A DNA stretch of 64,000 nucleotides from Nymphaea colorata (GCF_008831285.2 NC_045143.1:806001-870000); one strand, 5' to 3'; positions 25,801 through 38,270 are shown, numbered from the stretch's first letter. Notes: a model not told the origin generated them from the letters alone. Made by a program: numbers and translations.

Positions 25801-26665
25801 TTGGCTGCTTACCAACTTCGCCTACCTCCTTGAAAGATCGAACTTAGAATTTATATTTCCTTTGCAAAACCCCTTGTCACTAAAGTCAAACTTGGATAAT
25901 TAAATATAAAAACAGCTTTCGTCCAATCATTATTGGAAAAGATACATGAAACTTTTTAAAATGTTGAAATAATATCTTGAAGTGTCAGTAGATGACCAAA
26001 GTGGCATGTCCCATAACTACTGACTGCATCATCAGGCGATTCATCTTACTAGAAAGATACACAAAATCGACCTGTATTCTCCGTACTCAATTGGCCTGAG
26101 CATTTTCAAAATATTCCTTCTTAAAACATAAAAATAATAGTTAGGTCGATACAGGATGCTCTGTTGGACTCTTGGACAAAACCCTGAAGGCGCACGTGTA
26201 ATCTGGATTTGATCGTATCACGATGGTCAAAATTTCATATTGGATTTGGGCCGTAGTCTTCTGTTCGTTCTAGTTTCGAAGATCCAAGAGGAGCTGCTTT
26301 AACCTTGGAATTCCCTTCCACTTGCTATTTTGGATTTTGAAGTCTTAAGACAAACCCATATCTGATCTGTTAGTGCCCGTGACATTATCAAGAAGGACGC
26401 CGATATTCATAGATGTGAACCGAATCCGGCTTGTAATGTTGCGGATTTGAGTTCAATGAGCGTATGTGATAAATAAATATTGAAATAATAAGAGTGTGCA
26501 AAAAATAAAAACAAATAATGTTATTGAGCTAAAAATGCTCGAATTAATTGAGCCAGTTATATAGAAGGCATGAAACGTGAGAAGGGGACCTAAAACTCGA
26601 GTGTCTGAGGCATGCGGGGCGTCTTGGCTTGGGCGGGGTAGAGAGGAAAATGTTCAAAAAGTGAA
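22830..26665. other. Intergenic, AT-rich, no gene seen
   Basis: No protein-like ORF was found. The stretch holds a CT microsatellite near 23547-23564, degenerate ggatccatatcc-type repeats near 23640-23810 and 23870-23930, a GA run near 24123-24136 and a duplicated phrase around 24944-25040 (attgtaacacccaagtaaaa and its variant). A weak tRNA-like sequence lies near 24241-24320. Confidence 0.5.
26656..26660 (-). terminator. Pol III T-tract terminator of tRNA-His
   Basis: Five consecutive T residues on the minus strand lie six bases past the 3' end of the tRNA gene, the usual RNA polymerase III stop. Confidence 0.7.
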
Positions 26666-26737
26666 TGTGGCTGCTGGGATTCGAGCCCAGGTCTCCACGG
26701 CCACAACGTGGAATTCTTACCACTAAACTACAGCCAC
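26666..26737 (-). tRNA. tRNA-His (anticodon GTG)
   Basis: The 72-nt gene folds into a full cloverleaf. The acceptor stem GTGGCTG pairs with CAGCCAC, the discriminator is A, the D arm contains TAGTTTAGTGGTAAGAA, the anticodon loop TTGTGGC sits on a TCCAC stem, and the T arm is CTGGG-CTCGAAT-CCCAG. There is no intron and CCA is not encoded. The G-1 residue typical of tRNA-His must be added after transcription, as the genomic base opposite is not part of the stem. A T5 terminator follows. It appears functional. Confidence 0.95.
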
Positions 26738-28154
26738 AGGTGATGAAGCAAGATGCAAAAAGTATTTACTAAAAATGACCATTTGGCGGATGCGACACCA
26801 TTAGTTTTTTCCGTCGGTGCCAGCGTCCCACCGCTCTCTCATTTTTCCTTTTCCAATTCGATTTGTGATGTCTTGAACAGGACGAAGATTGGGAATCATA
26901 GTTTTCTAACCAGGCTTGCATTTCTTGAGGACAATTAATTCTTACCATAACCCCACCTTCTTCCCTCTCTCAATTAGATAATAAAATTGTTGAGCAGCTC
27001 CTATTGTACGTCTCAAGGCTTGACCAAATCCTAGCTGAGTTCAAATCCCGCTTACATATAAGGAATTAAGTATGCGAAATTGTGAATGGGTAGGATTCGA
27101 ATCATATGTACTCTTTATCATGTGTTTTTTGTTTTTATGTTCACATATTCAGATTTGAACGGGAATGAAAAACTCTATTACCAGATCCAAAACTCAAACT
27201 GAATTTACAATCTGAGTCCGATCTTTTGGTTCACGCCCAAGTCCAAATCTGACTTTGAAACTAAAATCCAAACTGTGTTTATTAGACCTTATAAGGGATA
27301 ATAGGACATTTGTTTCAAAGGGTCATTTATGATAGGAAAAATGGGTCATTTGAGAAGAACTTCTTCTTTTTTTGATGAGTTAAATCTGATCCTAGTCTAA
27401 ATCCAATTGGGTATTTAGTTTAATCCAAATTCAAATCCGATTAAATGTCATCTTTTTTTTCTTTTTTCAATCCAGTTCCTTAATCGAAATTCAAACATTT
27501 TTTTTTCATATGCTATTTTTTTTAAGTGATTCAATCTAAGTCTGGTATAAGTCTTATTTTTTGACATCCCTGCCTAAAGACATGTTGAGACTAAACCTGC
27601 CGAGGTAGAGAGACTAGAAAGAGTTATCCGGGCTCAATTATCTAAATGCAAAAAAAAATGGGTCAGTTTGCGCAAGTTAGTGGCTTGTTTATATGAAGAC
27701 CACTTTTAAAACAAGAATCCAGCAATTCGGAACTCCATTTCCAAACTTACACGCAATAAAATCAATTTTATCCAAATTGGCGCATATCAGCCCACGCGAC
27801 AACCGACCCAAAAACTGCCCTCAATCGGCTGATGCAGCTGCATGTCCATTGGATATATTGAAACTTATACACATTTTTTACGAATTTAGAGACATTTCTC
27901 CACAGAAAGCTCGTGTAAAAAGGAGATTGGAAAACATTCCATCTTATAAAAGAAGCAATGACATGGGGGCTCCAAACAGGAATGCTCAGAGATTGAACAT
28001 GCATATGCATGGTCAACAAATTACACAGCTTCGATTGATACATGGAACTAGTCAGTCTTTGATTAGATATAACCCTTCCAAGAAGCAGCCAAAGAACACC
28101 TACTGCAACAAGAAAAAGAAATGAAGTAATCTAGCAGCTCAAGCAGTTGATTCC
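26738..28154. other. Intergenic, no gene seen
   Basis: AT-rich DNA with degenerate repeats of the gatccaaat type (27150-27440). The last part may be the 3' untranslated region of the zinc-knuckle gene. The 143-codon plus-strand ORF at 27693-28124 has no recognisable features. Confidence 0.5.
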
Positions 28155-30686
28155 TCACCTATATCTGGTGAATCCACGTTCAAAGTTGCGGGCTGAAGGA
28201 CACTCATATGCCAAATGGCCGCGACCACCACAGGTGTGGCAGATCATAGACACAGCACAGTCCCTGGTGGTATGACCGTGTTGGTTGCAGGAGCGACAAA
28301 GTATATCCCTCAATGGAGCACCACCATCCAGCCCAGCTTTTGGGCACTGCCGTGCAACATGGCCGGAGATGTTGCACGAATTACAAACAGGTTCATTTGT
28401 GCAATCACGTGCAAAATGTCCAGTCTGACGGCACTTGTTGCAGGCCTTGTCGTTCGTGCATTCCTCGGCTAAGTGCCCTTGCTTGTAGCAGTTGCTGCAT
28501 ATCATTGCCTCACCCGGTCGGAAAACTGCGCTGTTGCACACTCGAGCTAGATGACCAGTCTTGCCACAGACATGGCAAAGGGGCTCGTTTGAGCACTGGC
28601 TGGCCATGTGCCCTGGTTCACGGCAGTTCCAGCACATGGTCGTTGTGGTACACTCGGAAGCAATATGCCTTCAATAAAGAAAGAATCAGCGAAAGACCAT
28701 TTCCAGAAAAGCACAAGATGAATATAAGACATCTAGAAACTCCACAAAAAATTTCTAACTGTATAGCTTTTCAGATCAGTGAGTTAACCAAGTTGGTGCA
28801 ATTGTGGTGCGAACATTGTGAATGCAGAAACCCGTTGTATGATTTGCCAACTCACCCAGGAAGCTGACAGTTGTTGCAGACTGCTTCATTTTGACAGTAT
28901 CTCGCAAAATGTCCAGGTCGTTTGCAGTTATTGCACAGAGGACCCCTGCAAAGGAGACAGGAACAACTCTGTTCAGCCTAGAAACCAAATGAAACGAAAA
29001 AAACAATGCAGGAAGCCTACCAGAAAAATATAGATGCATGTCAGTTTTTCAAGTAATAGTTACATAAAGCATCTAACAAACATAATGCACTGCAAATCAT
29101 TTGCAAGATGGACCAAACAGAAGCTACGAGCCATCAAGTACAGAAGACAACCACCAATTCTAGCCGATATGATGTTCTGATACGAGAATCCCATCTTTAG
29201 GACAACGTAAGAACAAAAACAGTTTTGTATTGCATATATCCTTCTTGTATCCTAATAAATTCAGCAGATGCCCAAGTGGCAGTAGCTGTATGAGCTTCAT
29301 TGCCAAATACTCACAAAATATTCCATGCTTGGGATGTTCAGACACTTTAAACCATGAGAAATAAATTTCTAATAAAAGTCATCATCCTTGAAGCTTCACA
29401 GTGCTATATCATAACGACAAGCACAGCATGCATCATATGCAACATAAAGTGGAAAGGACATCTGTATATAGGACAAGAATGACTAATTTACAGGAAATGA
29501 GTGTGATTATGATTTCCAATTTAGAACAGATGATCCAATTACAGATTTGTACCTTGTATACGACCTATTCAATTGGAGAATACTGAAACTGCAGTTTTAA
29601 AAGAGGAAAAGGTGGCAGGACAAACAAATAGCAAAAGAATATGAAAACAGTTCCAACAAAACCTTAAATGCTCATAATAATTAGATCATGAGCTCATAAA
29701 AGTTAAATGACACTTTCTTGAAGAACTCAACTTTACAAGATGTTGATGCAAAATAGCAACAGAAATAAATACAGAAAACCAAGCAATTTAGTGGGGGACA
29801 GGTCCCATTCTCTCCCTACTTGAGCTACTCCACACAAAAATAATCACAGAAACCTGGCACAAATCGGCCAATCTTGACTTGCTATTAAAGAAGAGATTTA
29901 TTAACCCACTGAGAAATGGTCAATTTCTCATTAGTACAAAGCCCCCATTTCAAAAAAGTGCACATATCAAATTATTACTTCTATAAGTTTTAGGTACTTA
30001 TCGTTTCTTTCCAATTTCAGTTTTTGCTATGCGGAAAACAGATATTGTTTCTAGTTAGGATTGAAAACTGATTAAACGCTTTCTTAACGACTCCATAATT
30101 GCTAGTTTTCCAGTTCATTTTTCTCACCTTGCCAAACATGCATGCTCACCGAGAAATAAGAAACAAATTTAACAGAATTAATTTGACTCCAAAAATTGCA
30201 CATACCTACATAAAGATATAACTGTAAATTTGAACAGTTTATAAAATTACTTGAACTCTAAAATAATTTTTCCTTGGTATTTGCCTGTAAATTGTAAGAT
30301 TTTCTTATTGATGTCCTTTATCGCTTTTTCATCAATAAACAGATTCATGTGCTAATCAAGATATCATCAACTCTTTCTTTCCCCTGGTATTCATCTAGTA
30401 CAATAGCTTCTTGCAAATTAATTTTATGGTATCATTTCATTTATTCATCCTTCTCATCGCCCCTTGGCCCGCCCCTAAGCAGATCACTAGCCCCAAATCA
30501 CTGACAAAACTTCTTCAGTAGTAGCACAAAAGGCTGACGCTCAAGAGGGTATTACAGCAAAGGACTCAAAAGGAAAGCAGACCTGGAACTGCGATAATCC
30601 CTCCTATATGGTGCATCACGATAAGAAGCCCGTTGACTGCCACGAAATACACGAGATCGTGGAGGACTTCTACTCTGAGGACACAT
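28155..30686 (-). CDS. CCHC zinc-knuckle protein (CNBP/GIS2-like), 235 aa
   Basis: Three coding exons join in phase: 30583-30686, 28856-28945 and 28155-28668. The protein has an Arg/Ser-rich N terminus (SRSPPRSRVFRG), then nine C-X2-C-X4-H-X4-C knuckles starting at residues 39, 58, 77, 96, 122, 141, 160, 189 and 208, and a short basic tail. It matches plant relatives of CNBP/GIS2, which bind single-stranded nucleic acids and act in translation or RNA metabolism; the specific target here is unknown. In-frame stops lie just upstream of the ATG, supporting the start at 30686. A slightly different upstream splice at a CCTCAG acceptor (30672-30677) would change the first four residues. A noncoding exon 1 ending at 31433 with donor GAG/GTCAGT is predicted. 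Confidence 0.93.
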
Positions 30687-31433
30687 CCTTCAAATTCACC
30701 TGTTTCGCCTATCTGCTTCTTCCAGTTTCACCTCTCCTCCTTGTCCTTCCTGTCCACATTTGCAAGAAGTGTGACATTTTTACAATAGTTCAAGACCACC
30801 TTAGCCGAAAGTGCACCAAGAAACACCAAGGAAACCACCACAGAAACTGGCAAGAGGAAAGAATGCCCAACTTCTAATAGAAATATATAACAAGAACAGT
30901 GCTTCCAACAAGATAACAACTAAAATATACCAACTTTAGCCCACCCAACTTCACTGGTGTAAGGCTCGACGAGTGATGAAAATGACCACATTGAATCCGT
31001 TATAGCTCAAACGACCGAATCACAAAAAAGCAAAAGGCACAGGAAACTATCATCCTCATGCACCAACATGGCCGAATAACACGGAGTTTCAACATGAGGG
31101 AAACGATCCCCAAAAGGGATGCTGGATACAATCCACCCACAGACTGCCTTATTAAATTAGGGAAACAACTAACATCCACAGAACAATTAGTTAGCCATAT
31201 TGAACATCCTGCGTGCAAAAAATTCGTTCAACAGCCAAAAATGATGTTATGAAGGCGAACAAGAAGAAAATCATTCGCCATCACCACCCAAAAAGCAAAA
31301 CCCTGACTAACTCAAAGCCCTAATTATTCGAACATTTTTAACTCTCGCATTCAACGAAAACCGAGGCAATCGTAAATATTCGAACAGGAAAGCAGGTTAG
31401 AAAATGAAGAAGCATAAGAAGGGGGAACTGACC

Positions 31434-31500
31434 TCGGAGAGAGCCGTTTCCTCTGCCGCGGGACGAGAAGAGAGGCAGGAAATGGAGGGAAAAGAAGCCA
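31434..31500 (-). other. Predicted noncoding first exon of the zinc-knuckle gene
   Basis: A pyrimidine-rich minus-strand leader without ATG ends at 31433-31435 in CTCCGAG followed by GTCAGT, a strong splice donor. It lies downstream of a TATA-like element. The acceptor is inferred to lie near 30750, so the first intron is about 0.7 kb. The exact ends are not certain. Confidence 0.5.
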
Positions 31501-31520
31501 GGGAGGAGGACCTCCCTCCA

Positions 31521-31530
31521 CTTATATTAA
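31521..31530 (-). promoter_or_regulatory. TATA-like element of the zinc-knuckle gene
   Basis: TTAATATAAG on the minus strand lies 30 or so bases before the predicted leader start. Confidence 0.45.
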
Positions 31531-31742
31531 GATGTCGGGTTTTTCAAATCTCCCGATATGACGCGATATTTTCTTCAAATGGATTAGACTACGAAAATAT
31601 ATCCAGTCCAAACTTTCGCAACATGTACTTTTAATCTAAATAATTTTCGCCGCGTGTTGTATTAACACGATAATTGATTTAGCAAACCTTTTAATTTTTT
31701 TCATGTTTCTAATCTAGTTTTCTAATATATTTTGTCTGCGGA

Positions 31743-33000
31743 TTCAATTAAACCTAATTATACAAATATCAATGGAACAAATTTGGATAAAATATCTGTT
31801 TTAAATATGTCGGATATGAAAAAAAAACATTAATATTTGGAGGGTCAAAAATCATACATCATTTTCTAATGAAAAGAAGTCCTTTACTTGATTGAGCGTA
31901 AACTTCCCAACTCACATTTACAATTCAGGTCCCCCCAAATGTATCAAAGTCAGTTGTAAGTCCAAATTTAGATTTCATACTTGTGCTTCCCAATTTAACA
32001 ATATTAGTGAACTGTTCTAGTAGTCCCTACTAATGTTACCATAATCATACTTTTGGAACAAGATCCATTAATCTGTTGATCCGGTGAATGGGCCGATTCG
32101 CCGGACCAATTGTTAATGGACAAAAATACATAAACAAAGTATATAAATATGGTGATTAATTAGACGTAAAAGTTGTAAAAAATAATTTAAAGAGAAGACG
32201 CAAAGCTTTCAAGTTGGGAGAAGCAAGCAAAAAGATCTTACTGGCTTCATATGACACGCTCGCGCGTAAACTTTTCTAATAGGCAAGAGAAGAGAAAGGC
32301 ACTTGAGAATCTTAGTCTCAAGGTTAGCTTAGCTTCAAGGACAAGTAAAACAGGGCACCATAAACAGGTTAGCTTAACCTTGAGACTAAGATTTTAGATG
32401 TAGGCGTTTATGGTGCCCTGTTTTACTTGTCCTTGAAGCTAAGCTAACCTTGAGACTAAGATTCTCAAGTGCCTTTCTCTTCTATTGCCTATTAGTCCTA
32501 TGAAGCCAGTGAGACCTTTTTGCTTGCATTTTTATAATCTTCTAACTTGAAAGCTTTAGGCCTTGTCTTTAAATTATTTTTTAGAACTTTTATGTTTAAT
32601 TAGTCATCATATTTATGTACTTCGTTTACGTATTTTTGTCCATTCACAATTGGTCCGGCGAATCGGCCGATTCACCGGACCATTAGAACAGTTCACTGAT
32701 ACTGTTAAATTGGGAAGCGGGTGGTTGATAGACATAGTGGAGCGCAAGTATGAAATCTAAATTTGGACTTACAACTGACTTTGATATATTTGGGGGGACA
32801 TAAATTGCAAATGTGAGTTGGAAAGTTTACGCTCAATGAAGTAAAGGACTTCTTTTCATTACAAAATGATGTATGATTTTTGCCTCTTTGCATACCACCT
32901 TCCAAATATTTTTTTTTTTTTTTTCATATCCGACATATTTAAAACAGATATTTTATCCAAATTTGATCCATTGATATTCTTATAATTAGGTTTAATTGAA
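31743..33000. mobile_element. 1.26-kb foldback element with 600-bp inverted arms
   Basis: The left arm (31743-32365) and right arm (32406-33000) are inverted copies for their whole length. The left starts tcaattaaacctaattat and the right ends with its complement. The left arm has an extra segment of about 50 bp around 32010-32080 missing on the right. The innermost 86 bp on each side (32280-32365 and 32406-32491) are complementary with a single mismatch, around a 40-nt loop. The loop itself carries a third copy of the ggttagctt-aaccttgagac phrase. No transposase is present. It is a non-autonomous inverted-repeat element; its RNA would be a very long hairpin. Confidence 0.85.
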
Positions 33001-33181
33001 AACCTAATAATAGTACATTTTATTAATTTGTTCTTTTATTTTTCAATGTACACGCAGGGGCTGGGGCGGTCTTTTACGTGCACACAAAGAATTATAACTT
33101 AAAAACGACAAGTTCCACTACTCCAAAGCGGATGAGCGCAATTACTTAAAAAATGGTTTATGTGGAGGTTTCTTTCCCATA

Positions 33182-33304
33182 AGGGTTCCCAGGGTTGAAG
33201 TTGGAGAGTATATTGAGAGGACGGACTGCAGAACCCAAGTGCAGCATGAGTTTGCTAGGCTGAACTTCAACATGGTGCAGACAATCCACCAGCACCATCG
33301 GCTC
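33182..33304 (+). pseudogene. Terpene-synthase-like exon fragment
   Basis: One reading frame gives RVPRVEVGEYIERTD, then EFARLNFNMVQTIHQ and a following HHRL. This resembles the terpene-synthase stretch in which a PR-x-E-x-R-x-YI motif is followed by LLEFAKLDFN-x-VQ-x-HQ. No ATG, donor or companion exons were found nearby, and the frame soon runs into stops downstream. It is best read as a stray, decayed exon, possibly carried by a repeat. The assignment rests on pattern recognition alone. Confidence 0.45.
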
Positions 33305-33810
33305 ACACGCGCGCCTCTGGTCGCAAGGGTCTCCATCCCACCGAGGTCCGCTCTATATTGGAGCCCGTTTTTTCCCTGTGAAGAGCCAATTTCTTGGACA
33401 ATTTATAAAAAGACGTGAAGCATGTGAACTTGGTCAAGTTCTACAAAAGGGGAAGTTGAGGACCCAACATGGTGGGTGACGATTTTGACACCATAAGTTC
33501 AAAATTACATTGTATACCCAATATATATCAGCTAATATACTGTTCTCCCACCTCGATGGCATAAAGACATATCACTTATCAGTGTCGATTCAACAATAGG
33601 GGACTCCACTCATTTTTTCTTGCTTTCATTGGACTTCTTTAAGTCATTTGTGCTACTTTTTTGCCAAAATTTTCACCTTATCTACAAATGTATTTTGTGC
33701 ATTTTGCCTGGTTGATGTCGTGAATGCTAATAAAAAATGCATAGCTTATCATGTAAGTCAGTTAACTTTTTTTTTTTAAAAAAAAAATTTAACGTAAAAC
33801 ACCCGACATT

Positions 33811-35799
33811 AAAGTTCTTTATTTGTCTACAGCTAGACCTTTTCACCGAATTTGAACTAAAGCTGTATTTCTATAGTAATGTAATCAAATGGGCAAAGTC
33901 AGATGAGGATCACGTTTTCCTAAAAATTAACATGAATAATTTTCAAAAGATCTTTACATGGGTGGGGGGAGCGGGGGAGGCAGTTGGTGTCGGCAATTGC
34001 CCACATAGACCACAAAAAAAAGAACATTTTATTTTTATATTGATATTTTTGAACAAATTTTCTCATTTACATATTGCTTCCTTTAAAAAATTTAAGTTGT
34101 ACATCTAACATCTCTTAGCCAAAATTTTCTGGCTTGGCCTTGATCTTTAAAAAGCTGAAATTGAAAGATCTAAAAAGCTGAAATTAAAAGATCAGGTTTC
34201 TACCTTAAACCCACGTAATTATTGGGACTGTTATGTAGGAGGTTGCACGGTCCCTCACCTTATTACGAGGATCACAAACTGTGACCATGCTTGCCTTGGT
34301 GAATTTACGTTTGTTTGGTGCATCAGTATAACTCCACTTTTATCAATCTGTTACATTCATGAAGGCCAGTAAGTTAGCATAGTTTTGCCAGCATTTCATT
34401 TTCATTGATGACTCATGTTTTTTTTCCCCTAAAAGATATAAAAAATACATGCAACACACTTGAATGCTGTTAAAAATACATAAAAAAATAATAAAAACAT
34501 GAGATTTTACGTGGTTTTCCACCACAGAAGGCCACCAAAGGATTAATAGTATGAGATTTGATATTTATACTATTTGTTTACAATAATATATAGATATCTT
34601 TTTGATTTTTTTTTACCTGTTTAGGTTGACGTATCTGTTGATAGAGATGCTATTATTATTTTTGTTGACTTCTTTATTCCTATAGATATCATTCCCTTAT
34701 ATATCGCAAAATTATTGCCAACAATAGTAACATTTCTTTTATTGAGCAAAAATGATAGTTACATTGCATAACATCAATATTGTTAGATTTGATATTTACA
34801 CTCACAGTTTACAATAATTTTCATAAACCCAATTTCCTTGCAAATTCAGGTGGATGACCTTCCTTATTGATAGCAATTTCATTATTATTTTTATTACATC
34901 TTTACTTTTATGGATATCATTTTCTTAAAGTCACCACATTACCTTTAACAATAATAACATTTCTTTTGTTGAGAAGATCTTCTTTGATAACGTTAATCAT
35001 TTGCACAACACTTTCCATTTTCAACAAGTCAACGACCTTCCTTGTTGATAATAATGCTACTATTATTTGTGTCCATCTTCACCTCCACAATATAATCCTC
35101 TTATAAGTCACAAAATTATTTTTTATCAATGATCACCTTCATTTTATTGTGAAAATTTTATTTAATAACATTAAACACTTGTATAATTCTCTTTATTTTC
35201 TGGTGCACCATATGGGGATCTTCCTGATCTAATACCATATTAAAAAGTAAATAATAAAAATCTAATATAGTTTTTATTTGCCCATACTAACCCCCCTTGG
35301 TTTCGCCCCTAGACAGATTTATGGAACACGGCGTTCTAGTATTTCATGGACATGTCTCGATCTTTGGGATGAATCCATGAAATACCATGTTTGTATTCAT
35401 GTTGTCAAACAGCTCTTAAGCATCACTTAAAATATTTTTATAGTAGAATTTATCTAGTCGGCCGTTAACTATGTTAACCATCAATGGGTAGGCATTGAAC
35501 AAAAAATTAAACAAATTGAAGATTAGATACCTTCAGGCCACATACTAACTGCATATTCGTATATTTTGTGATCAAGTGCGAACATCCACAACCGGTAACG
35601 TTTACTCTTGAAAGTAAGCTTTAATCAATCGGCAGTAGATGCTAATATGTGAGCCAATCGCAGGGCGTTTGGTAAGAAGAATTTGTATCCTTGGAATGCA
35701 TATTTTTTTAATACATGATAAGAAGGACATCATATTTGAGGAGTGATTATAAACATTGTTTCTAGTTCCGACAATTAAATACTGGACATTCTATAGGCA
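33811..35799. repeat. Dispersed 1.9-kb repeat, copy 1
   Basis: This block is repeated in direct orientation at 46645-48539. Shared landmarks are tttgtctacagctagacc near the start and actggacattctataggca at the end. Internally it has three diverged modules that each start GTTGATARNRATG-CTATTATTATTT (about 34637, 34865 and 35042), spaced about 180-230 bp. A segment of about 70 bp near 35245-35315, ending in ttcgcccctagac, is absent from copy 2. There are no coding features. It is a non-coding repeat of unknown family. Confidence 0.85.
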
Positions 35800-36224
35800 T
35801 ATTCTATTATTGTCGTCCCATTAAACAGAAAAGGCCCTGAAAAAAAATGGGAACGGAACGTCTTGTGCAATTTCAAGGCCATAGTTTAAAGTGAAGGCTT
35901 ACCCAAATATATTTCAATGGTGAGTCCTCATAATTAACCATACATCTCCATTTGAAATCCCATGGATTGGTTGCACCTTCTCTCGATCAGGACAATATAC
36001 CACATGCATACAGTTTTTGATTGAATGACAACCTGCACCTAATCACCGTCTAGGCGTCTAATTTGGTTGAAAACTATGCACTGTTGATTTGGAATGGGAT
36101 AAAAGGATCTAGTCATAGTTAGCAGCCAATGGCATTTACTTTGTCACAAAATTTTAACTATAAAGTTTGAAATTTTTAAGAGGCACCAATGAGAAGAAAT
36201 GCTCACAAATATTAATATAAAAAT

Positions 36225-36255
36225 AATTTTTTTTTTTTGGGGGGGGGGGGGGGTT
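36225..36255. repeat. T tract followed by G tract
   Basis: About 10 T then about 16 G residues lie directly before a ggcaattgcccacacc phrase that also occurs in the 1.9-kb repeats. Long G runs are unusual here and may reflect a repeat end. Confidence 0.7.
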
Positions 36256-36911
36256 CTGTGAGGGCAATTGCCCACACCTGCCTATAACCCTGCAGTGCAG
36301 TGATGGCCACTACTGAATCAAAAAAGAAGTGTGACCTTGGTGGTTGTTCCATTTGGTGGAGCTTTCTTTCTCCTATCCATCATCTTGAGGAAAAACTGCA
36401 CCGATATAAAGATAAATAATGGAAATCTGTCTTCTGAATGTAGAACTATCGTGATGTAGAATCATTTATGAAGATATCATCAGCCCGACAGAGATTTCAA
36501 TGAGAGGCGTGTCATTGGCATGGATATCCTACTTTTACATGGTTGAATTATTTATACCACAACGCAGCAAGCAGTGCAGAAAATAAGCATTTGATCAGAT
36601 GGACGAAGATTTATTAAGAGAGTCAAGCTTTCAAAAGTGAGATCGCGTTCACAACATTGGTCAAAATCCGTCTCCAGATCATCCTGGTCGACGTTTATTT
36701 CCAGCTGGTTAAAAGTCATGCCTTAATTTGATCATGGATGGGTTTATGGATAGAAGAAAAACTTTGCTTTTTTGCTTTTACCTATTAAATTTTGATGAAT
36801 TGTACACCTCGATTTTTTAAGTTCATGCATTCCTTAATGCACACTTCAATTTATTCCGACCAAATGGCACACTAGGTGATGCATCCCTACCCCGGCCAGG
36901 ATGGCTGAGAG

Positions 36912-37090
36912 GCAGTGGCGGAGCCAGAGCAGTCCAACCTTTGGATCTGAGTAGGGCCAAATAATTTAAATCTAAAAAATACATAAAGTAATTAAAAAAT
37001 AATTTTTTTTTCAATGTAAAAGTTTTTTTTTTCATTTTGCCAGGGTGGGGCCATGGCCTAGGCGCCCCCCCCCCTCCCTCCGCCCCTGCT
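36912..37090. mobile_element. Small element with ggcggagcc inverted ends
   Basis: GCAGTGGCGGAGCCAG at the left and CTCCGCCCCTGCTG at the right are imperfect inverted repeats around an A/T-rich core. The phrase gtggcggagcc is a familiar terminus of plant non-autonomous DNA elements. The right end carries a C10 run. Confidence 0.5.
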
Positions 37091-37130
37091 GAGAGGTACC
37101 AGCACAACAGCGTGGGCGCAGGCAAGGGGG

Positions 37131-37325
37131 CTAATCAAGACTGAGCCAGGTGAGGACAGCCTCTTCCTTGATTCCCAAGGCCTTCCAGAGTGCGTGGTAG
37201 GTTAAGTAAATGGGCCAGCCTCCGTCCGAGTTCAGCGGCTGCAAGCATCCCAACGGCCTCAGCCAGGCGCGGCCGAGGCAGCCCATCAGCTGCAGCCAGG
37301 GCGGCTGGTCAGCGATGTTGGCCAA
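37131..37325 (-). pseudogene. Unidentified protein-like ORF fragment, 64 codons
   Basis: The minus-strand frame reads NSDGGWPIYLTYHALWKALG and then ends IKEEAVLTWLSLD before a stop. The composition is more protein-like than the surrounding repeats and the start is not convincing. I do not recognise the family. It may be the C-terminal remnant of a decayed gene. Confidence 0.25.
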
Positions 37326-38223
37326 GCATGGACGAGAGAAGCTCGGGCAGCACAGTCCGCGTGTTCATTTGTGGCACAACACGTCGAGACACTGAAGACA
37401 TGGCAGCGGGACACAACGACACAGGGTTCCTGAACACCGTTCCAGATTTTGTACCTTGGGTTGGATTTAGATAGCCTATAAATCCAAACCCAAACCAACT
37501 CTTCTTTTTGGGTTTTGGATCTTTGTAAACGGGTCGGGTGTAGACCTGGACCCGACTCACTAATTTTGTACTTTGGTGTGATCCGGCTGAATCGATCGAG
37601 TGACTCAGATGAAACCGAGTCGACAACATTGCATGATCGGCTGAACCAGTTCGCCTGACCGACCGTCGCATTTACATTAGACGGCGGATGGAGACAGACG
37701 GCCGGCTAAAAAAATTCGGCATTTTAAAACGACTGACGTAGTTCTTCGATCGTATTCTTCGATGAACGAAATTGAAGGCGATCTCCGGCACCGTTGCTCG
37801 CTTCCAGCGCTACCAGCAGCTCCGAACCACTTCCGCAACACTCAGTGGAAGCAACACCATCGCTCGGTGAGTTTGCCAGTGGTCATACCACCTCGACTGA
37901 AAACCATCAACCCGTTGCTTATCCGGCGATAGAAATCAAACTGCACTTTCGCAAAGAAAAGGCATTGCATTTCTGGCGATTTCATCCATCGCAACAACTC
38001 CAACTCTTTCACGACCCTTAGTCAGGTTTCACTTTTGTTCGAGGAGCTCGCCGGCGGTGAAAAACACCGCCAGGACTTGACGAGGAACTCATCCCTGGCG
38101 TCTTCCCCGTGACAAGCCTCTTCATTGATTGGCGACACTCTTTTGCTGATTTTCGGCATCCGTTTGGTGGACTCCAACGGTTGACGGACAGGAAGCTGTT
38201 GGATAGTGGCCCTACCATATCCT

Positions 38224-38270
38224 TCATCTTCTAACTGTAAGGGGGCCTCATCTTCTAACTGTAAGGGGGC
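38224..38270. repeat. 24-bp tandem duplication
   Basis: tcatcttctaactgtaaggg plus four bases occurs twice in direct succession, period 24 bp. Confidence 0.85.

Noticed and set aside
27030-27055. B-box-like gagttcaaatcccgc
   Set aside because: There is no A box at tRNA or SINE spacing and no cloverleaf, so it is probably chance or too decayed to call.
28313-28867. 184-codon plus-strand ORF
   Set aside because: It is antisense to the zinc-knuckle coding exons and its regular Cys/His content mirrors the repeats on the true strand.
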